This document shows positions 25,366 through 35,415 of a stretch of 64,000 nucleotides of DNA, in pieces; the first letter of the stretch is position 1, and every line of letters begins with the position of its first letter. Source of the stretch: Gemmatimonadota bacterium (GTDB lineage: Bacteria; Gemmatimonadota; Gemmatimonadetes; Gemmatimonadales; Gemmatimonadaceae). The translations under genes and the position numbers were made by a program. The stretch is from positions 62,001 through 126,000 of the forward strand of contig JAQBQB010000023.1 of assembly GCA_028287235.1 (NCBI GenBank), in the 5' to 3' direction. Below the pieces are notes generated by a model, which saw only the letters and a list, made by a program, of their open reading frames with translations, searched no databases and was not told the origin of the DNA.

Positions 25366-27071
25366 GCGCGCTCGATCGCCTGAAGCTGAACACGATCCGC
25401 GGCCGTCTCTGGCTCGGCTTCGGCATTCTCGTGGGCCTGCTGATCATCGCCGGCGCCGTCGCGCGCTCGTCGTTCGCCGGCATGTCGTTGACGATCACCC
25501 AGTCGCTCGCCGACGTGCAGGCCGAGGCGCAGCTCGCCAGCCAGCTGTCGGCGAACGCGGCGAAGACCATCGAAGCGGGATCGCGCTACATCGACACGCG
25601 CGACTCCGCGGCGCTCAACGCCTTTAGAAAATTCGGATGGGCGGCGCACGACGTTCAGCGCCAGATGAACGACCGCTCCAGCCAGTCGGCCACGGAAGTC
25701 GCGACCGTGGCGTCGATCGAGAACAAGCTCTCGGCCATGGAAGTGAGCTACGCGCTCGCCCATCGCCTCGCCGATTTGGGCCGCGTGGACGACGCGCGCA
25801 AAGCCGCCGCGCAGGCGCGCGGCGCCATCGACGACCTGCTCAACAACATCGAGCTGCTCGGCGCGCTCAAGGCGCAGAAGGTGGCGGAAGCGCGCGACCA
25901 TCTCGCGTCGGAGACGCAGCGGCGGTCGGCGTGGCTCATCACGCTCATCGGTCTGGCGTTGGTGATCGGCGTGCTCGTCGTGATGTACACGGTGCGCCGC
26001 ATCGGCGAGCCGCTCGACCGCCTCGTGCAGCACGCGCGGCGCTTGAGCGACGGCGACCTCTCGAGCCGCGTGGACAGCGACATGCCCGGCGAGTTCAGCA
26101 TCCTCGCCATGGCGATGAACCAGACGGGCGAATCGCTGTCGCGCGTCGTGACGGTCACCGCGCGCACGGCCGAGGAAGTTTCCAGCTCGGCGCACGACCT
26201 CGCGTCGGTCTCCGAGCAGATCTCGCTCTCGGCCAGCCAGATGGCGAGCGCCATGACGGAAGTCTCACACGGCGCGGAAGCACAAGTGCAGCAGCTGCGC
26301 ACCGTCGACGACACGTTGCAGGCGATCCGCGAAGCGGCCGACGGCGTGAAGGAGCGCTCCTCTGAAGTCACCGGGCTGGCGCGCAGCATCGAGGGCGCGG
26401 CCCACGCCAAGCGCATCGAGATCGACCGCGCGCTCGGCATTCTCGTGGACGTGAAGCACAGCGTGGAGCGCGCCGCCGAGGAGATTCGCGCTCTCAACTC
26501 CACCGTGAGCGACATCAGCCGCTTCGTCGCCTCGGTGGGACAGATCGCCGATCAGACCAACCTGTTGGCGCTCAACGCCGCCATCGAAGCGGCACGCGCC
26601 GGCGACGCCGGCCGCGGGTTCGCGGTGGTCGCCGACGAGGTGCGCAAGCTCGCCGAACAGTCGCAGAAGGCCGCCGACGACATCGTGATCATGACCACGC
26701 AGGTAACCGCGCGCGTCACGAGCAGCGCCCGCGCCATGGAAGCGAGCGCCGGCCGCGTCGGCGAGATCGAGCGCGTGTCGCGCGACATCGACGCGGCGCT
26801 GCGCACCATCACCGACGCGGCCGAGAAGACCCGTGTCGCCGCGGTTGGCGTCACGGGCGCCGCGGAGGCGAACGCCTTTGCCGTCAACAGCGCGGCGACG
26901 AGCCTCGAGTCGATCGCCAAGACCGCGGAAGGCCACGCGGCCGCAGCCGAGCAGGTGAACGCATCCACACAGGAACAGAGCGCCGCGTGCGAGCAGATGA
27001 CCTCCGCGAGCAACGTGTTGCTCGGTGGGGCGAATCAATTGAGAGAGCTCGTTGGGGGATTGAGGACCTGA
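25362..27071 (+). CDS. Methyl-accepting chemotaxis protein
   Basis: A 569-residue transmembrane chemoreceptor. The first membrane helix is [19 protein letters not shown] (about 16-35). A periplasmic four-helix sensor of about 145 residues follows, then the second helix [21 protein letters not shown] (about 187-208), a HAMP domain ([21 protein letters not shown]), and the signalling hairpin with [20 protein letters not shown] and [15 protein letters not shown]. Glu/Gln-rich heptads on either side provide methylation sites. No C-terminal CheR-binding pentapeptide. It is coupled to the binding protein upstream and followed by a strong terminator. Confidence 0.95.
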   Translation: MSALDRLKLNTIRGRLWLGFGILVGLLIIAGAVARSSFAGMSLTITQSLADVQAEAQLASQLSANAAKTIEAGSRYIDTRDSAALNAFRKFGWAAHDVQRQMNDRSSQSATEVATVASIENKLSAMEVSYALAHRLADLGRVDDARKAAAQARGAIDDLLNNIELLGALKAQKVAEARDHLASETQRRSAWLITLIGLALVIGVLVVMYTVRRIGEPLDRLVQHARRLSDGDLSSRVDSDMPGEFSILAMAMNQTGESLSRVVTVTARTAEEVSSSAHDLASVSEQISLSASQMASAMTEVSHGAEAQVQQLRTVDDTLQAIREAADGVKERSSEVTGLARSIEGAAHAKRIEIDRALGILVDVKHSVERAAEEIRALNSTVSDISRFVASVGQIADQTNLLALNAAIEAARAGDAGRGFAVVADEVRKLAEQSQKAADDIVIMTTQVTARVTSSARAMEASAGRVGEIERVSRDIDAALRTITDAAEKTRVAAVGVTGAAEANAFAVNSAATSLESIAKTAEGHAAAAEQVNASTQEQSAACEQMTSASNVLLGGANQLRELVGGLRT

Positions 27072-27115
27072 AATACTCCTGGTCCCCGGTCTGAGGATGA
27101 CAGGTTGAAATTCGG

Positions 27116-27147
27116 AAGGGCCGAGCGGCAAGCCGCTCGGCCCTTTT
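27116..27147 (+). terminator. Intrinsic terminator after chemoreceptor
   Basis: A perfect 13-bp stem AAGGGCCGAGCGG/CCGCTCGGCCCTT with loop CAAG is followed by TTGTC. Lies 45 bases after the MCP stop. Confidence 0.85.
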
Positions 27148-27270
27148 GTCGTTCCTCAGAACTCAGCCCAGGGACCAGTGAACTAGAGTGCCCACCCCCG
27201 CCCCAACCGCCATTACGCGGTATCCACCCAGGCATTGCGACACTCCCAAGCAGTGCCGAGCTTTTCCCGG

Positions 27271-28392
27271 ATGCATATTCAAACGCTCGCCGTTCACGCC
27301 GGCCACGACGTCGATCCGGCGACGGCCGCCGTTACGCCCCCCATCCACCTCTCCACCACCTTCGCGCGCGAAGCGGATGGGAGCTACCGCGGGGGCTTTC
27401 TCTACTCGCGCTACGCCAACCCCAATCGCTCCGCGCTCGAGACCTGTCTCGCGCGGTTGGAGGGCGGCGCGGCGGCGGCGGCGTTCGCGTCTGGCTCCGC
27501 CGCTACGATGACGCTGCTCCAGGCGATCGGCCCCGCCTCGCACGTCATCCTGCCCGACGACGCGTACTTCGGTTCGATCAAGCTCGCGCGCGACGTCTTC
27601 GGCCCCTGGGGCATGGAGGTGTCGATCGTCGACATGACGAACCCCGCCAACGTTTCGCAGGCAATGCGCACGAACACGAAGCTCGTGTGGCTCGAGACGC
27701 CGTCGAATCCGTTGCTCGGGATCGCCGACATCGCCGCCCTCGCCGACATCGCGCATCGCGGCGGCGCAGTCTGCGCCGTCGACAACACCTGGGGCACACC
27801 CGTGCTACAGCGGCCGTTGGAGCTGGGCGCCGACGTCTCGATGCATTCCACGACGAAATACTTGGGCGGCCACAGCGACGTGCTGAGCGGCGCGCTGGTG
27901 TTCAAGGCGAACGACGAGCTGTATCAGCGTGTCAACTCCATCCAGATGACCGGCGGCGCCGTACCGTCGCCGTTCGACTGCTGGCTGGTGATGCGCGGCG
28001 TGCGCACCCTTCCCCTCCGCGTCCACGCACAGAGTGCGTCGGCAATGGGGCTGGCCGAGTTCCTCGCGAAGCATCCGCGCGTGGAGGCGGTGCACTATCC
28101 GGGACTGAAGTCGCATCCGTCGCACGACGTCGCATGCCGGCAGATGAGCGGCTTCGGAGGCATGCTGTCGGTGCAGGTGAAGGCGACGGCGCCGGAGTCG
28201 ATCGCCATCGCCGATCGTCTCGAGCTCTTCACCCAGGCCACGAGTCTCGGCGGCACGGAGAGTCTCATCGAGCATCGCGCGTCGGTCGAAGGACCGGGTA
28301 CGCGCTCGCCCGCCAATCTGCTCCGCGTCTCCGTAGGACTGGAGCACGTCGACGATCTCAAGGAGGACTTCGACCGGGCGTTGGGCGGCTGA
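27271..28392 (+). CDS. Cystathionine gamma-synthase/lyase-type PLP enzyme
   Basis: A 373-residue enzyme of the Cys/Met metabolism PLP family. The start at [21 protein letters not shown] fits the family; the track start at 27235 adds 12 unrelated residues. Motifs are [63 protein letters not shown], and the PLP lysine in [16 protein letters not shown]. The C-terminal [14 protein letters not shown] is the substrate carboxylate site. Synthase, beta-lyase and gamma-lyase cannot be separated from sequence alone. The stop overlaps the queC start by one base. Confidence 0.9.
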   Translation: MHIQTLAVHAGHDVDPATAAVTPPIHLSTTFAREADGSYRGGFLYSRYANPNRSALETCLARLEGGAAAAAFASGSAATMTLLQAIGPASHVILPDDAYFGSIKLARDVFGPWGMEVSIVDMTNPANVSQAMRTNTKLVWLETPSNPLLGIADIAALADIAHRGGAVCAVDNTWGTPVLQRPLELGADVSMHSTTKYLGGHSDVLSGALVFKANDELYQRVNSIQMTGGAVPSPFDCWLVMRGVRTLPLRVHAQSASAMGLAEFLAKHPRVEAVHYPGLKSHPSHDVACRQMSGFGGMLSVQVKATAPESIAIADRLELFTQATSLGGTESLIEHRASVEGPGTRSPANLLRVSVGLEHVDDLKEDFDRALGG

Positions 28393-29084
28393 TGCCCAAC
28401 GCAGTACTGCTCCTGAGCGGCGGCCTGGACTCGACGACGCTCCTCGCGGACGCACTGCACGAAGGCTTCGACGTGCACGCCATGAGCTTTCGCTACGGCC
28501 AGCGCCATTCCACCGAGATCGACGCCGCCCGCCGCGTGGCGGCGGCGTACGGCGTGCGCGATCACGTCATCGTCGACATCGATTTGAGAGTCTTCGGTGC
28601 GTCGGCGCTCACCAGCGACATCGACGTGCCGAAGGATCGCGACATGAGCGACGCGGGCGACACCACGATCCCGATCACCTACGTGCCGGCGCGCAACACG
28701 ATCTTTCTGTCGTTCGCGCTGGCGTGGGCCGAAGTGCTCGGGGCGGGCGACATCTTCATCGGCGTAAATGCCCTCGACTACTCGGGGTATCCCGACTGCC
28801 GGCCCGAGTACATCGCCGCGTACGAGCGCATGGCCAACCTCGCGACGCGCGGCGGCGTCGAAGACACGAACCGCATCCACATCCGCACGCCGCTCATCGA
28901 TCTGACCAAGGCGCAGATCATTCGCCGCGGCCTCGACCTCGGCGTGGACTATTCCATCACCCAGAGCTGCTACGACCCGAGCGAGAGCGGCGCCGCCTGC
29001 GGCCACTGCGACGCCTGCCAGCTCCGGCTCAAGGGCTTCGCCGAGGCCGGTACCTCCGATCCCGCCCCGTATATTTCGGGATAG
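28392..29084 (+). CDS. queC: 7-cyano-7-deazaguanine synthase QueC
   Basis: A 230-residue PP-loop ATPase that converts 7-carboxy-7-deazaguanine to preQ0 in queuosine synthesis. The PP-loop is [12 protein letters not shown] at the N-terminus. Family motifs are [31 protein letters not shown] and [18 protein letters not shown]. The zinc-binding cysteines are in [22 protein letters not shown]. The start (TGATG) overlaps the upstream PLP enzyme and the stop overlaps the queE GTG (TAGTG), so three proteins are translationally coupled. Confidence 0.97.
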   Translation: MPNAVLLLSGGLDSTTLLADALHEGFDVHAMSFRYGQRHSTEIDAARRVAAAYGVRDHVIVDIDLRVFGASALTSDIDVPKDRDMSDAGDTTIPITYVPARNTIFLSFALAWAEVLGAGDIFIGVNALDYSGYPDCRPEYIAAYERMANLATRGGVEDTNRIHIRTPLIDLTKAQIIRRGLDLGVDYSITQSCYDPSESGAACGHCDACQLRLKGFAEAGTSDPAPYISG

Positions 29085-29713
29085 TGTACACCGTCAAAGA
29101 GATCTTTTATACGCTGCAGGGTGAAGGCGCACAGGCCGGCCGCCCCGCGGTCTTCTGTCGCTTCTCCGGGTGCAATCTGTGGACGGGGCGCGACGCGGAC
29201 CGCGCCTCTGCCGTCTGCACGTTTTGCGACACGGACTTCGTCGGCGTCGGGCCCGATGGGGGCAAGTTTGCCGACGCCGCCGCGCTTGCCGACGCCGTCG
29301 CGTCGCGCTGGCCCACGGAGAGCTTCGCCGACCGCTTCGTGGTCTGCACCGGCGGCGAGCCTCTGCTGCAGCTCGACAGCGCGGCGGTCGACGCGCTGCA
29401 CTCGCGCGGATTTACCGTGGCCGTCGAGACGAACGGCACCCAGCAGCCCCCGCCGGGCATCGACTGGATCTGCGTCAGCCCCAAGGCGCAGGCCGCGGTC
29501 GTGCTCGACCAGGGGCACGAGCTCAAGCTCGTGTTCCCCCAGCCGGGCGTCGACCCCGAGCGCTTTGCGTCCATGCGCTTCGAGCAGTTCTTCCTGCAGC
29601 CCATGGACGGTCCTCAGCTCGCCGAAAACACGCGAGCGGCGATGGATTACTGCCTCGCGCATCCGCGCTGGCGCCTGAGCATCCAAACCCACAAGCTGCT
29701 CGGCATTCGTTGA
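29084..29713 (+). CDS. queE: 7-carboxy-7-deazaguanine synthase QueE
   Basis: A 209-residue radical SAM enzyme that forms the deazapurine ring from carboxy-tetrahydropterin. The start is GTG overlapping the queC stop. The sequence opens with YTVKEIFYTLQGEGAQAGRPAVF as in the family. The cluster cysteines follow the family-specific long spacing: CNLWTGRDADRASAVCTFC, CX14CX2C. FVVCTGGEPLLQLD and VAVETNGTQQPPPGIDWICVSPK are also typical. QueD and QueF are not in this window. Confidence 0.96.
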   Translation: MYTVKEIFYTLQGEGAQAGRPAVFCRFSGCNLWTGRDADRASAVCTFCDTDFVGVGPDGGKFADAAALADAVASRWPTESFADRFVVCTGGEPLLQLDSAAVDALHSRGFTVAVETNGTQQPPPGIDWICVSPKAQAAVVLDQGHELKLVFPQPGVDPERFASMRFEQFFLQPMDGPQLAENTRAAMDYCLAHPRWRLSIQTHKLLGIR

Positions 29714-29809
29714 TCGGTGCACGCTCTGGCGCGCGCCATTCACTGCGGCGAAGGATCACGTAGCCCGTGTGATCTTTCGCACGGTCGCGTCCGATACTCA
29801 CAAGCATCG

Positions 29810-29838
29810 TTGACCTCGCTCCTGAGGCGGCTTAGAAT
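29810..29838 (+). promoter_or_regulatory. Sigma-70-type promoter for NlpC/P60 gene
   Basis: TTGACC and TAGAAT are separated by exactly 17 bases, about 50 bases before the ATG. This is the best vegetative-type promoter seen in the window. Confidence 0.7.
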
Positions 29839-29888
29839 CCTCATCTTGCTGGGTCCGGCTCGCGGACGAACCACCTTGCCATAGACGG

Positions 29889-30470
29889 ATGCGCTCTCTT
29901 TCGACGACACGCCCCACTCGCCTCGCGATCGTGCTCTGCACGGCCGCGGCGCTGTGTGCGCCGGTGTCGCGGGCGAGCGCCCAGTCGACCAAGCCCTTCG
30001 CTTCGTTCAGCAATTCGGCGCTCACGCTTCGCGACTCCGTGGTCCAGATGGCCCGGGCGCAACTCGGCAAGCGCTACCGAACGGGTGGCCAGGCGCCGGA
30101 AAAGGGCTTCGATTGCAGCGGCCTCGTTCGATACGTCTTGTCCGCGCTCAACGTGGGTCTGCCGCGCACGGCGCGCCAACAGGCCGGCGTGGGCCTCGCG
30201 CTCACCCGCGATACCAGCGAGCTCCTGCCTGGCGACCTGCTGACGTTCGGAAAGACGAAAAAGGGCGTGAGCCACGTGGCCATCTACATCGGCGAGGGCA
30301 AGTACATCCACGCCAGCAGTAAGGCCGGAAAGGTCATCGAGAGCTCGTTCGACCGCCCGCATTCGTCGCTCGTCAAGATGTGGCGTGGCGCGCGTCGCGT
30401 GCTCTCGCTCGACGACAGCGCGTCGACCATCGTCATCGCGACGTCGCCCAAGCCTGACGGGCAGCCGTAG
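29889..30470 (+). CDS. Secreted NlpC/P60 (C40) peptidoglycan peptidase
   Basis: A 193-residue exported protein with a Sec signal (RLAIVLCTAAALCAPVSRASAQS). The NlpC/P60 domain occupies roughly residues 45-165. The catalytic cysteine is in KGFDCSGLVRYVLSAL and the histidine in GVSHVAIYIGEGKYIHAS, with RTARQQAGVG between them. These enzymes cleave gamma-D-Glu-diaminopimelate bonds in wall peptides. It is a single-domain member with no LysM or SH3 anchor. It has its own promoter and converges on the CapA-like gene. Confidence 0.93.
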   Translation: MRSLSTTRPTRLAIVLCTAAALCAPVSRASAQSTKPFASFSNSALTLRDSVVQMARAQLGKRYRTGGQAPEKGFDCSGLVRYVLSALNVGLPRTARQQAGVGLALTRDTSELLPGDLLTFGKTKKGVSHVAIYIGEGKYIHASSKAGKVIESSFDRPHSSLVKMWRGARRVLSLDDSASTIVIATSPKPDGQP

Positions 30471-30480
30471 CGGTTTTGTT

Positions 30481-30549
30481 GTCCTGAGCGAAGCGACGGA
30501 TCGCATTCCTCGCGGAGCGATCCTTCGTCGCTTCGCTCCTCAGGATGAC
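30481..30549. repeat. REP-like palindrome, copy 1
   Basis: An imperfect inverted repeat: GTCCTGAGCGAAGCGACGGATC on the left and GATCCTTCGTCGCTTCGCTCCTCAGGAT on the right. It lies between convergent genes and could act as a bidirectional terminator. A related copy sits inside the gene at 44626. Confidence 0.8.
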
Positions 30550-30556
30550 ACCTTGG

Positions 30557-31672
30557 TCAGGGTTTCCGTCGCTTCCCAACCAACCCGCTGGAGTCCACCG
30601 TCGCGCCGGTCCTCGGAAAATCCAGCGCGCTCAGAGAGTCGATCAGCGTCAACGCGCGCCGGCTCGTGTCGGCTTGCAACACGCCGGGCCATAACTGCAT
30701 CGTGGGCCGCAGCTCCGCCGCTCCAACGTGTCGCGCCGAATCGATCGTCGCACAGGCCACGACGCCGCGGTTCGTCGGCTCGCGCAGCTTGAACGGCCCG
30801 TACGTGAGCAGGTTGCCGAGGGAGTAGAGCACGAGTCGGTCGTCGCGCCATTCGGCGGCCCGCAGCACGTGAGGGCCGTGGCCCACGACCATCGTCGCGC
30901 CGGCGGCCAGCGCCGCGTCGGCGAACCCCACCGGGTTGCCGCGATCCATTCTCAGAAAACGCTCATTAGCATTCTTGGTCCGCTGCGCTCGTGGGCCCTC
31001 GGCGCCCATGTGCACGGTGACGATCACCGTGCCGTACTGCTCCACGGCGCGCGCCACGTGCCGGCGCACGGCGCGCAGGTCGCGCGCGTCGGGCGTGGTG
31101 GTGTCGGTGTGGAAGCCCAACACGGCGATCGTGTCGCCCGAGCGCAGCGGAACCGGCGTGGCGAGCGTGTCGCCGCCCGTCACGCGGATTCCCGCCGCGG
31201 TGAGGTACGCGATGGTCGTATCGCGCCCATCCTCGCCCGCGTCGCGCGAATGGTTGTTCGCCACGTTGCCGACGAGCACCACCGAGCTGTCCACGGCGCG
31301 GCGCAGAGCCGCCGCCGCGCTCGGCGCCTGCCGGAAGGCGAAGCAGCTCGTCGACTTGGGCCCGCACTTCGGCGGCACCGCGCCCGTGCCGATCGCGCCC
31401 TCGACATTGAGCAGCACCACATCGGCGCCGGCGAGAAAAGGCTTCAGCGCCTTCGCGAGGCTATCCGGCTCGGGGCGCAGACCAAAGCGGCGCCAGAGCG
31501 TGTCCGCCGCGTACCTGGCCCAGAACGGATCGAGGTTGGTTCCGAGCGTGACGTCGCCCCCCGCGCAGACGCGGACGGGCGCCGAGAGCGGGCGGGTTTG
31601 GGATCGCGCGACCGCGGCCGCGCCGATTAGCGCCACGAAGGCGAGGAGGGTGGCGCGCCGCGGGAAAAGCAT
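30557..31672 (-). CDS. CapA-family secreted phosphoesterase-like protein
   Basis: About 371 residues from the start MLFPRRATLLAFVALIGAAAVARS, which forms a signal peptide; the track start at 31852 lies inside the upstream gene. The body is a CapA/PgsA-type metallophosphoesterase fold: RVCAGGDVTLGTNLD, DVVLLNVEGAIGTG, VVLVGNVANNHSRDAGEDG, GDTIAVLGFHTDTT, VTVHMGAEG and TMVVGHGPHVLRAAEW. CapA proteins take part in poly-gamma-glutamate or capsule handling, but here no capsule ligase is nearby. The start overlaps the stop of the upstream small gene (TGATG). Confidence 0.85.
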   Translation of the reverse strand: MLFPRRATLLAFVALIGAAAVARSQTRPLSAPVRVCAGGDVTLGTNLDPFWARYAADTLWRRFGLRPEPDSLAKALKPFLAGADVVLLNVEGAIGTGAVPPKCGPKSTSCFAFRQAPSAAAALRRAVDSSVVLVGNVANNHSRDAGEDGRDTTIAYLTAAGIRVTGGDTLATPVPLRSGDTIAVLGFHTDTTTPDARDLRAVRRHVARAVEQYGTVIVTVHMGAEGPRAQRTKNANERFLRMDRGNPVGFADAALAAGATMVVGHGPHVLRAAEWRDDRLVLYSLGNLLTYGPFKLREPTNRGVVACATIDSARHVGAAELRPTMQLWPGVLQADTSRRALTLIDSLSALDFPRTGATVDSSGLVGKRRKP

Positions 31673-32115
31673 CACGGATGCGCGATGGAAATCTGTCCAC
31701 GGTAGTCCGCCGACCAGCATGACAGATCGCTCATGCGCGCACCAGTGACGGCAGGTTGCACGAGCGGCTGCCCCGCTGCCGGCTGGGTGACCGCCGGCTG
31801 AATCACCCCCAACGCCGTCGCGGGCGGAGCGGCGCTGGCCGCGCCATCGCACAGCCGAACCACCTGCTCATAGCCGCGGCCGAAATCGGCGAACACGCGT
31901 CCGTCCTCCAGTACGACCACCGGCAGACTGCCGGAGAGGAACCGTTGCTCGTGCCGCACGGGAACGCGCGCCGACGGCGGAACGGGCGCCGGTGCGATTC
32001 CGGCCACGGTGCCGCCTGTACTGCCAGTGTGGACTGCCTGCGCCCCGGCGATCGGCGCCCCGATAATCGACGCGCCGGCGAGAGCCGCAATGATGAACAT
32101 CGAAACGATTCGCAT
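31672..32115 (-). CDS. Small secreted protein, unknown
   Basis: A 147-residue exported protein. The start at MRIVSMFIIAALAGASIIGAPIAGAQA, preceded by GGAGGCGGGG, is better than the track start at 32274. The mature part has a proline/alanine-rich stretch and VRHEQRFLSGSLPVVVLEDGRVFADFGRGYEQVVRLC. It ends with two cysteines around MSDLSCWSADYRGQISI. No family recognised. It is coupled to the CapA-like gene. Confidence 0.6.
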   Translation of the reverse strand: MRIVSMFIIAALAGASIIGAPIAGAQAVHTGSTGGTVAGIAPAPVPPSARVPVRHEQRFLSGSLPVVVLEDGRVFADFGRGYEQVVRLCDGAASAAPPATALGVIQPAVTQPAAGQPLVQPAVTGARMSDLSCWSADYRGQISIAHP

Positions 32116-32433
32116 CCCCGCCTCCATCCCATTAGACCCGTCCTGGTCCGACACCGTTCCCGCCGGGATTTCCTCCTGCCAACCTATTCCCTCATTGCGG
32201 TGTCTCATAGAGTCTGAAACATTGGGCGACCTGCGTCCGTCAGGACTGTTCGGTTGTGGGACGTCGAATCCCACAGGCGAGCAGCGAGACCGAAGAAAAT
32301 GCTTGCTTACAACGCCCTAACCCATTGGATTAATGTGCGTTAGCAGATGATTGAGAGCGGCATGGTCCTTCCCTAAGCGCCTCGTAGTCCTCAGGTCCTC
32401 GCCCCCCCCGCCATCTCCGCACGAGCCGTCACC
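32116..32433. other. Intergenic region between divergent transcripts
   Basis: A 318-base gap between the small secreted gene and the HlyD gene. It should hold promoters for both. A near-palindromic AT-rich stretch CATTGGATTAATG near 32322 is the only striking feature. No gene is evident. Confidence 0.4.
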
Positions 32434-33690
32434 TTGGATATCAAGCGCGATCCCCCCAAGCAGACCAAGAAGTACGTCGTCATGTCGATCGGACTGATCG
32501 GCATCGTTGCCGTCTCCATTGGTATCAGCCGGCTCAAGCCTGCCGCCCCGCCGGTCGAGAAGGGCACTCTCTGGTTCGACACGGTCAAGCGCGGCGACAT
32601 GTCGCGTGACGTCAACGCGCCGGGAACGCTCGAGCCCGAGTACGTGCGGAACATTACCGCGCTCACCAGCGGCCGCGTCGAGGAGCTTCCGGTCAAGCCG
32701 GGCGTGGCGGTGACGACCAACACGGTGCTCGTGGTGCTGAGCAGCCCCGACGAAGAGATCAAGTCGCTGACGTACGAGCAGCAGCTGAATCAGGCGGTGG
32801 GCGCACTCGCCAGCCTGAAGACGACGCTGCACCAGGCGATGTTGAGCCAGCAGGGCTCGGTCGCGAACATGCGCTCGCAGTACAACAACGCCATGCGTCT
32901 CGCCGCGGTGCAGGACTCGCTCGCGAAGAAGAGTCTCTCCTCCGCCAACGACGTCGCCCAGGCGCACGACAACGCCGTCGAGTTCAAGCAACGCCTCGAG
33001 CTGGAGCAGAGCCGGCTCACGGAGATGCAGCAGTCGGAGCAGCAGCAGATCACCTTGCAGCAGCAGCAGATCGAGAGCCTCAAGCGCATTCTCGACGACC
33101 AGCATCGCCGCGTGGCCGCCATGCGCGTCACGTCGCCCGAAGCCGGTCAGCTCCAGAGCCTCGGCAACCCGCCGCTCGAGTTGGGCCAGTACATCAACGC
33201 CGGTGGCTTGCTCGCCCGCGTGGTGCAGCCTGGCAAGCTCAAGGCGGTGCTCCGCGTTCCGGAGAACCAGGCGAAGGACGTTGTGCCCGGCCTGCCGGCC
33301 GAGATCGACCTGCACAACAACAACAAGGTGAAGGGCCGCGTGATCCGCACCGACCCGTCGTCGGTCCAGGGAACGGTCACGGTCGAAGTGTCGATCGACG
33401 ATCCGCTTCCGGCCGGCACGCGCTCCGACCTCGCCGTGGACGGAACGATTCAGATCGAGAAGCTGGTCAACGTGTTGTACATCGGCCGCCCGGGCTTCGG
33501 CCAGGCGGAGAGCTCGGTCGGCATCTTCAAGGTCGACAAGGGCAAAGGCGAAGCGACCCGCATCACCGTGCAGCTCGGCCGTGCGTCGGTCAACACGATC
33601 GAAGTCAAGAAAGGTCTGGCCGTCGGCGACAGCGTGATCATCTCCGACATGTCCCAGTTCGACAACACGAATCGCGTCCGCATCAAGTAG
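32434..33690 (+). CDS. HlyD/RND-type periplasmic adaptor
   Basis: A 418-residue membrane-fusion protein. A cytoplasmic stub and one membrane helix (YVVMSIGLIGIVAVSIGIS, about 15-33) lead to a lipoyl half (GRVEELPVKPGVAVTTNTVLVVL). A long coiled-coil hairpin follows, rich in Gln (QQSEQQQITLQQQQIESLKR), then a beta-barrel (AVLRVPENQAKDVVPGLPAEI) and a membrane-proximal domain. The frame is assigned to a TTG start; the ATG at 32482 would cut into the membrane helix. It heads a cluster of two MacB-type ATPases and a two-component system, so it is part of an ABC exporter. Confidence 0.88.
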   Translation: MDIKRDPPKQTKKYVVMSIGLIGIVAVSIGISRLKPAAPPVEKGTLWFDTVKRGDMSRDVNAPGTLEPEYVRNITALTSGRVEELPVKPGVAVTTNTVLVVLSSPDEEIKSLTYEQQLNQAVGALASLKTTLHQAMLSQQGSVANMRSQYNNAMRLAAVQDSLAKKSLSSANDVAQAHDNAVEFKQRLELEQSRLTEMQQSEQQQITLQQQQIESLKRILDDQHRRVAAMRVTSPEAGQLQSLGNPPLELGQYINAGGLLARVVQPGKLKAVLRVPENQAKDVVPGLPAEIDLHNNNKVKGRVIRTDPSSVQGTVTVEVSIDDPLPAGTRSDLAVDGTIQIEKLVNVLYIGRPGFGQAESSVGIFKVDKGKGEATRITVQLGRASVNTIEVKKGLAVGDSVIISDMSQFDNTNRVRIK

Positions 33691-33734
33691 TCGTCGTCGG
33701 CACCACACTCCCTCACCCTAGCCCGAGCGCCCAC

Positions 33735-34490
<756 letters not shown>

Positions 34491-34500
34491 CCAACCGAAG

Positions 34501-34652
34501 GGTGTAGGGTTTCGGGTATAGGGTTTAGGGAAGGTACGCCGCGCCGTTGGCGCGGCTTGATGGGAAGACCTCGCCAAGGCCTAACAAAAAGCGGCGCGCC
34601 TATGGCCCGCCGCATACCTTCCCTAAACCCCATACCCTATACCCTAAACCCA
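34501..34652. repeat. Telomere-like heptamer element, copy 2 (short form)
   Basis: Between two ATPase genes. The left end is GGGTTTCGGGTATAGGG followed by TTTAGGG, four G3 tracts with four-base loops (34509-34530). The right end is CCCTAAACCCCATACCC and more. Hairpins are GCCGCGCC-GTT-GGCGCGGC and GGCGCGCC-TAT-GGCCCGCC, with CTTGATGGGAAGACC between them. It shares the 17-mer GGGTATAGGGTTTAGGG with the gene-bearing copy at 46083. Confidence 0.9.
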
Positions 34653-34662
34653 GCGTCGTTCG

Positions 34663-35409
34663 ATGTCATTCTTTTCCGCCCAGCCTAAGCCCGTCGTGCG
34701 TGACAGCGTGGCCACGCCGATCATTGGCCCGCTGATCTCGATGCGGAACATGGAAAAAGTGTTCGAGACGCCGGCCGGCCGCTCGTACGTGCTGCGCCGA
34801 ATCAGCGGCGACATCCAGCCGGGTGAGTTCGTCTCGATCATGGGTCCGTCGGGCGCCGGCAAGTCGACGCTCCTCGCGATCCTCGGCATGCTCGACAGCG
34901 TGTGGACGGGCGAGTTCTACTTCCTCGGCCACCCGGTCCACGCGATGAGCCACAAGCAGCGCGTCGCGCTGAACAAGGAGCACATCGGCTTCGTCTTTCA
35001 GCAGTATCACCTGATCGACGATCTGACCGTCTCCGAGAACTTGGACATCCCGCTCTCGTACCGGAACGTGAAGAAGTCCGAGCGCGAGGCGATCGTGGCC
35101 GACACGCTCGACCGCTTCGGCATGGTCGGCAAGAAGGATCTCTATCCGCGCCAACTCTCCGGCGGCCAGCAGCAGCTCGTGGGCGTGGCCCGCGCGGTGA
35201 TCGCGAAGCCCAAGCTCATTCTCGCCGACGAGCCCACCGGCAACCTGCATTCCAGCCAGGGCCGCGAGATCATGGATCTATTCAAAAAGTTGAATAACGA
35301 AGGAACGACGATCATCCAGGTGACGCACTCCGAGGAGAACGCGAAGCGCGGCAACCGGGTGATCGAGCTGCGCGACGGCTGGATCACGGGCAGCGAAGCA
35401 GCGGTGTAG
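34663..35409 (+). CDS. MacB/LolD-type ABC ATPase 2
   Basis: A 248-residue second nucleotide-binding subunit. Walker A GPSGAGKSTLLA, signature LSGGQQQLVGVARA, Walker [15 protein letters not shown]-loop VTHSEENA. It differs from ATPase 1 at many positions (for example GFVFQQYHLIDDLTVSENLDIPL), so it is not a recent copy. The signature ends QQQLVGV instead of the usual QQQRVAI; the arginine to leucine change is unusual. It is enclosed by two repeat elements. Confidence 0.92.
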   Translation: MSFFSAQPKPVVRDSVATPIIGPLISMRNMEKVFETPAGRSYVLRRISGDIQPGEFVSIMGPSGAGKSTLLAILGMLDSVWTGEFYFLGHPVHAMSHKQRVALNKEHIGFVFQQYHLIDDLTVSENLDIPLSYRNVKKSEREAIVADTLDRFGMVGKKDLYPRQLSGGQQQLVGVARAVIAKPKLILADEPTGNLHSSQGREIMDLFKKLNNEGTTIIQVTHSEENAKRGNRVIELRDGWITGSEAAV

Positions 35410-35415
35410 CAGGCG

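Noticed and set aside
27105-28391. N-terminal 429 residues of the frame that ends as queC
   Set aside because: Out-of-frame reading of the PLP enzyme; queC starts at 28392 by homology and codon overlap.
29754-29773. GATCACG...CGTGTGATC hairpin after queE as a terminator
   Set aside because: Imperfect stem and only TTTC afterwards; too weak to list as a feature.
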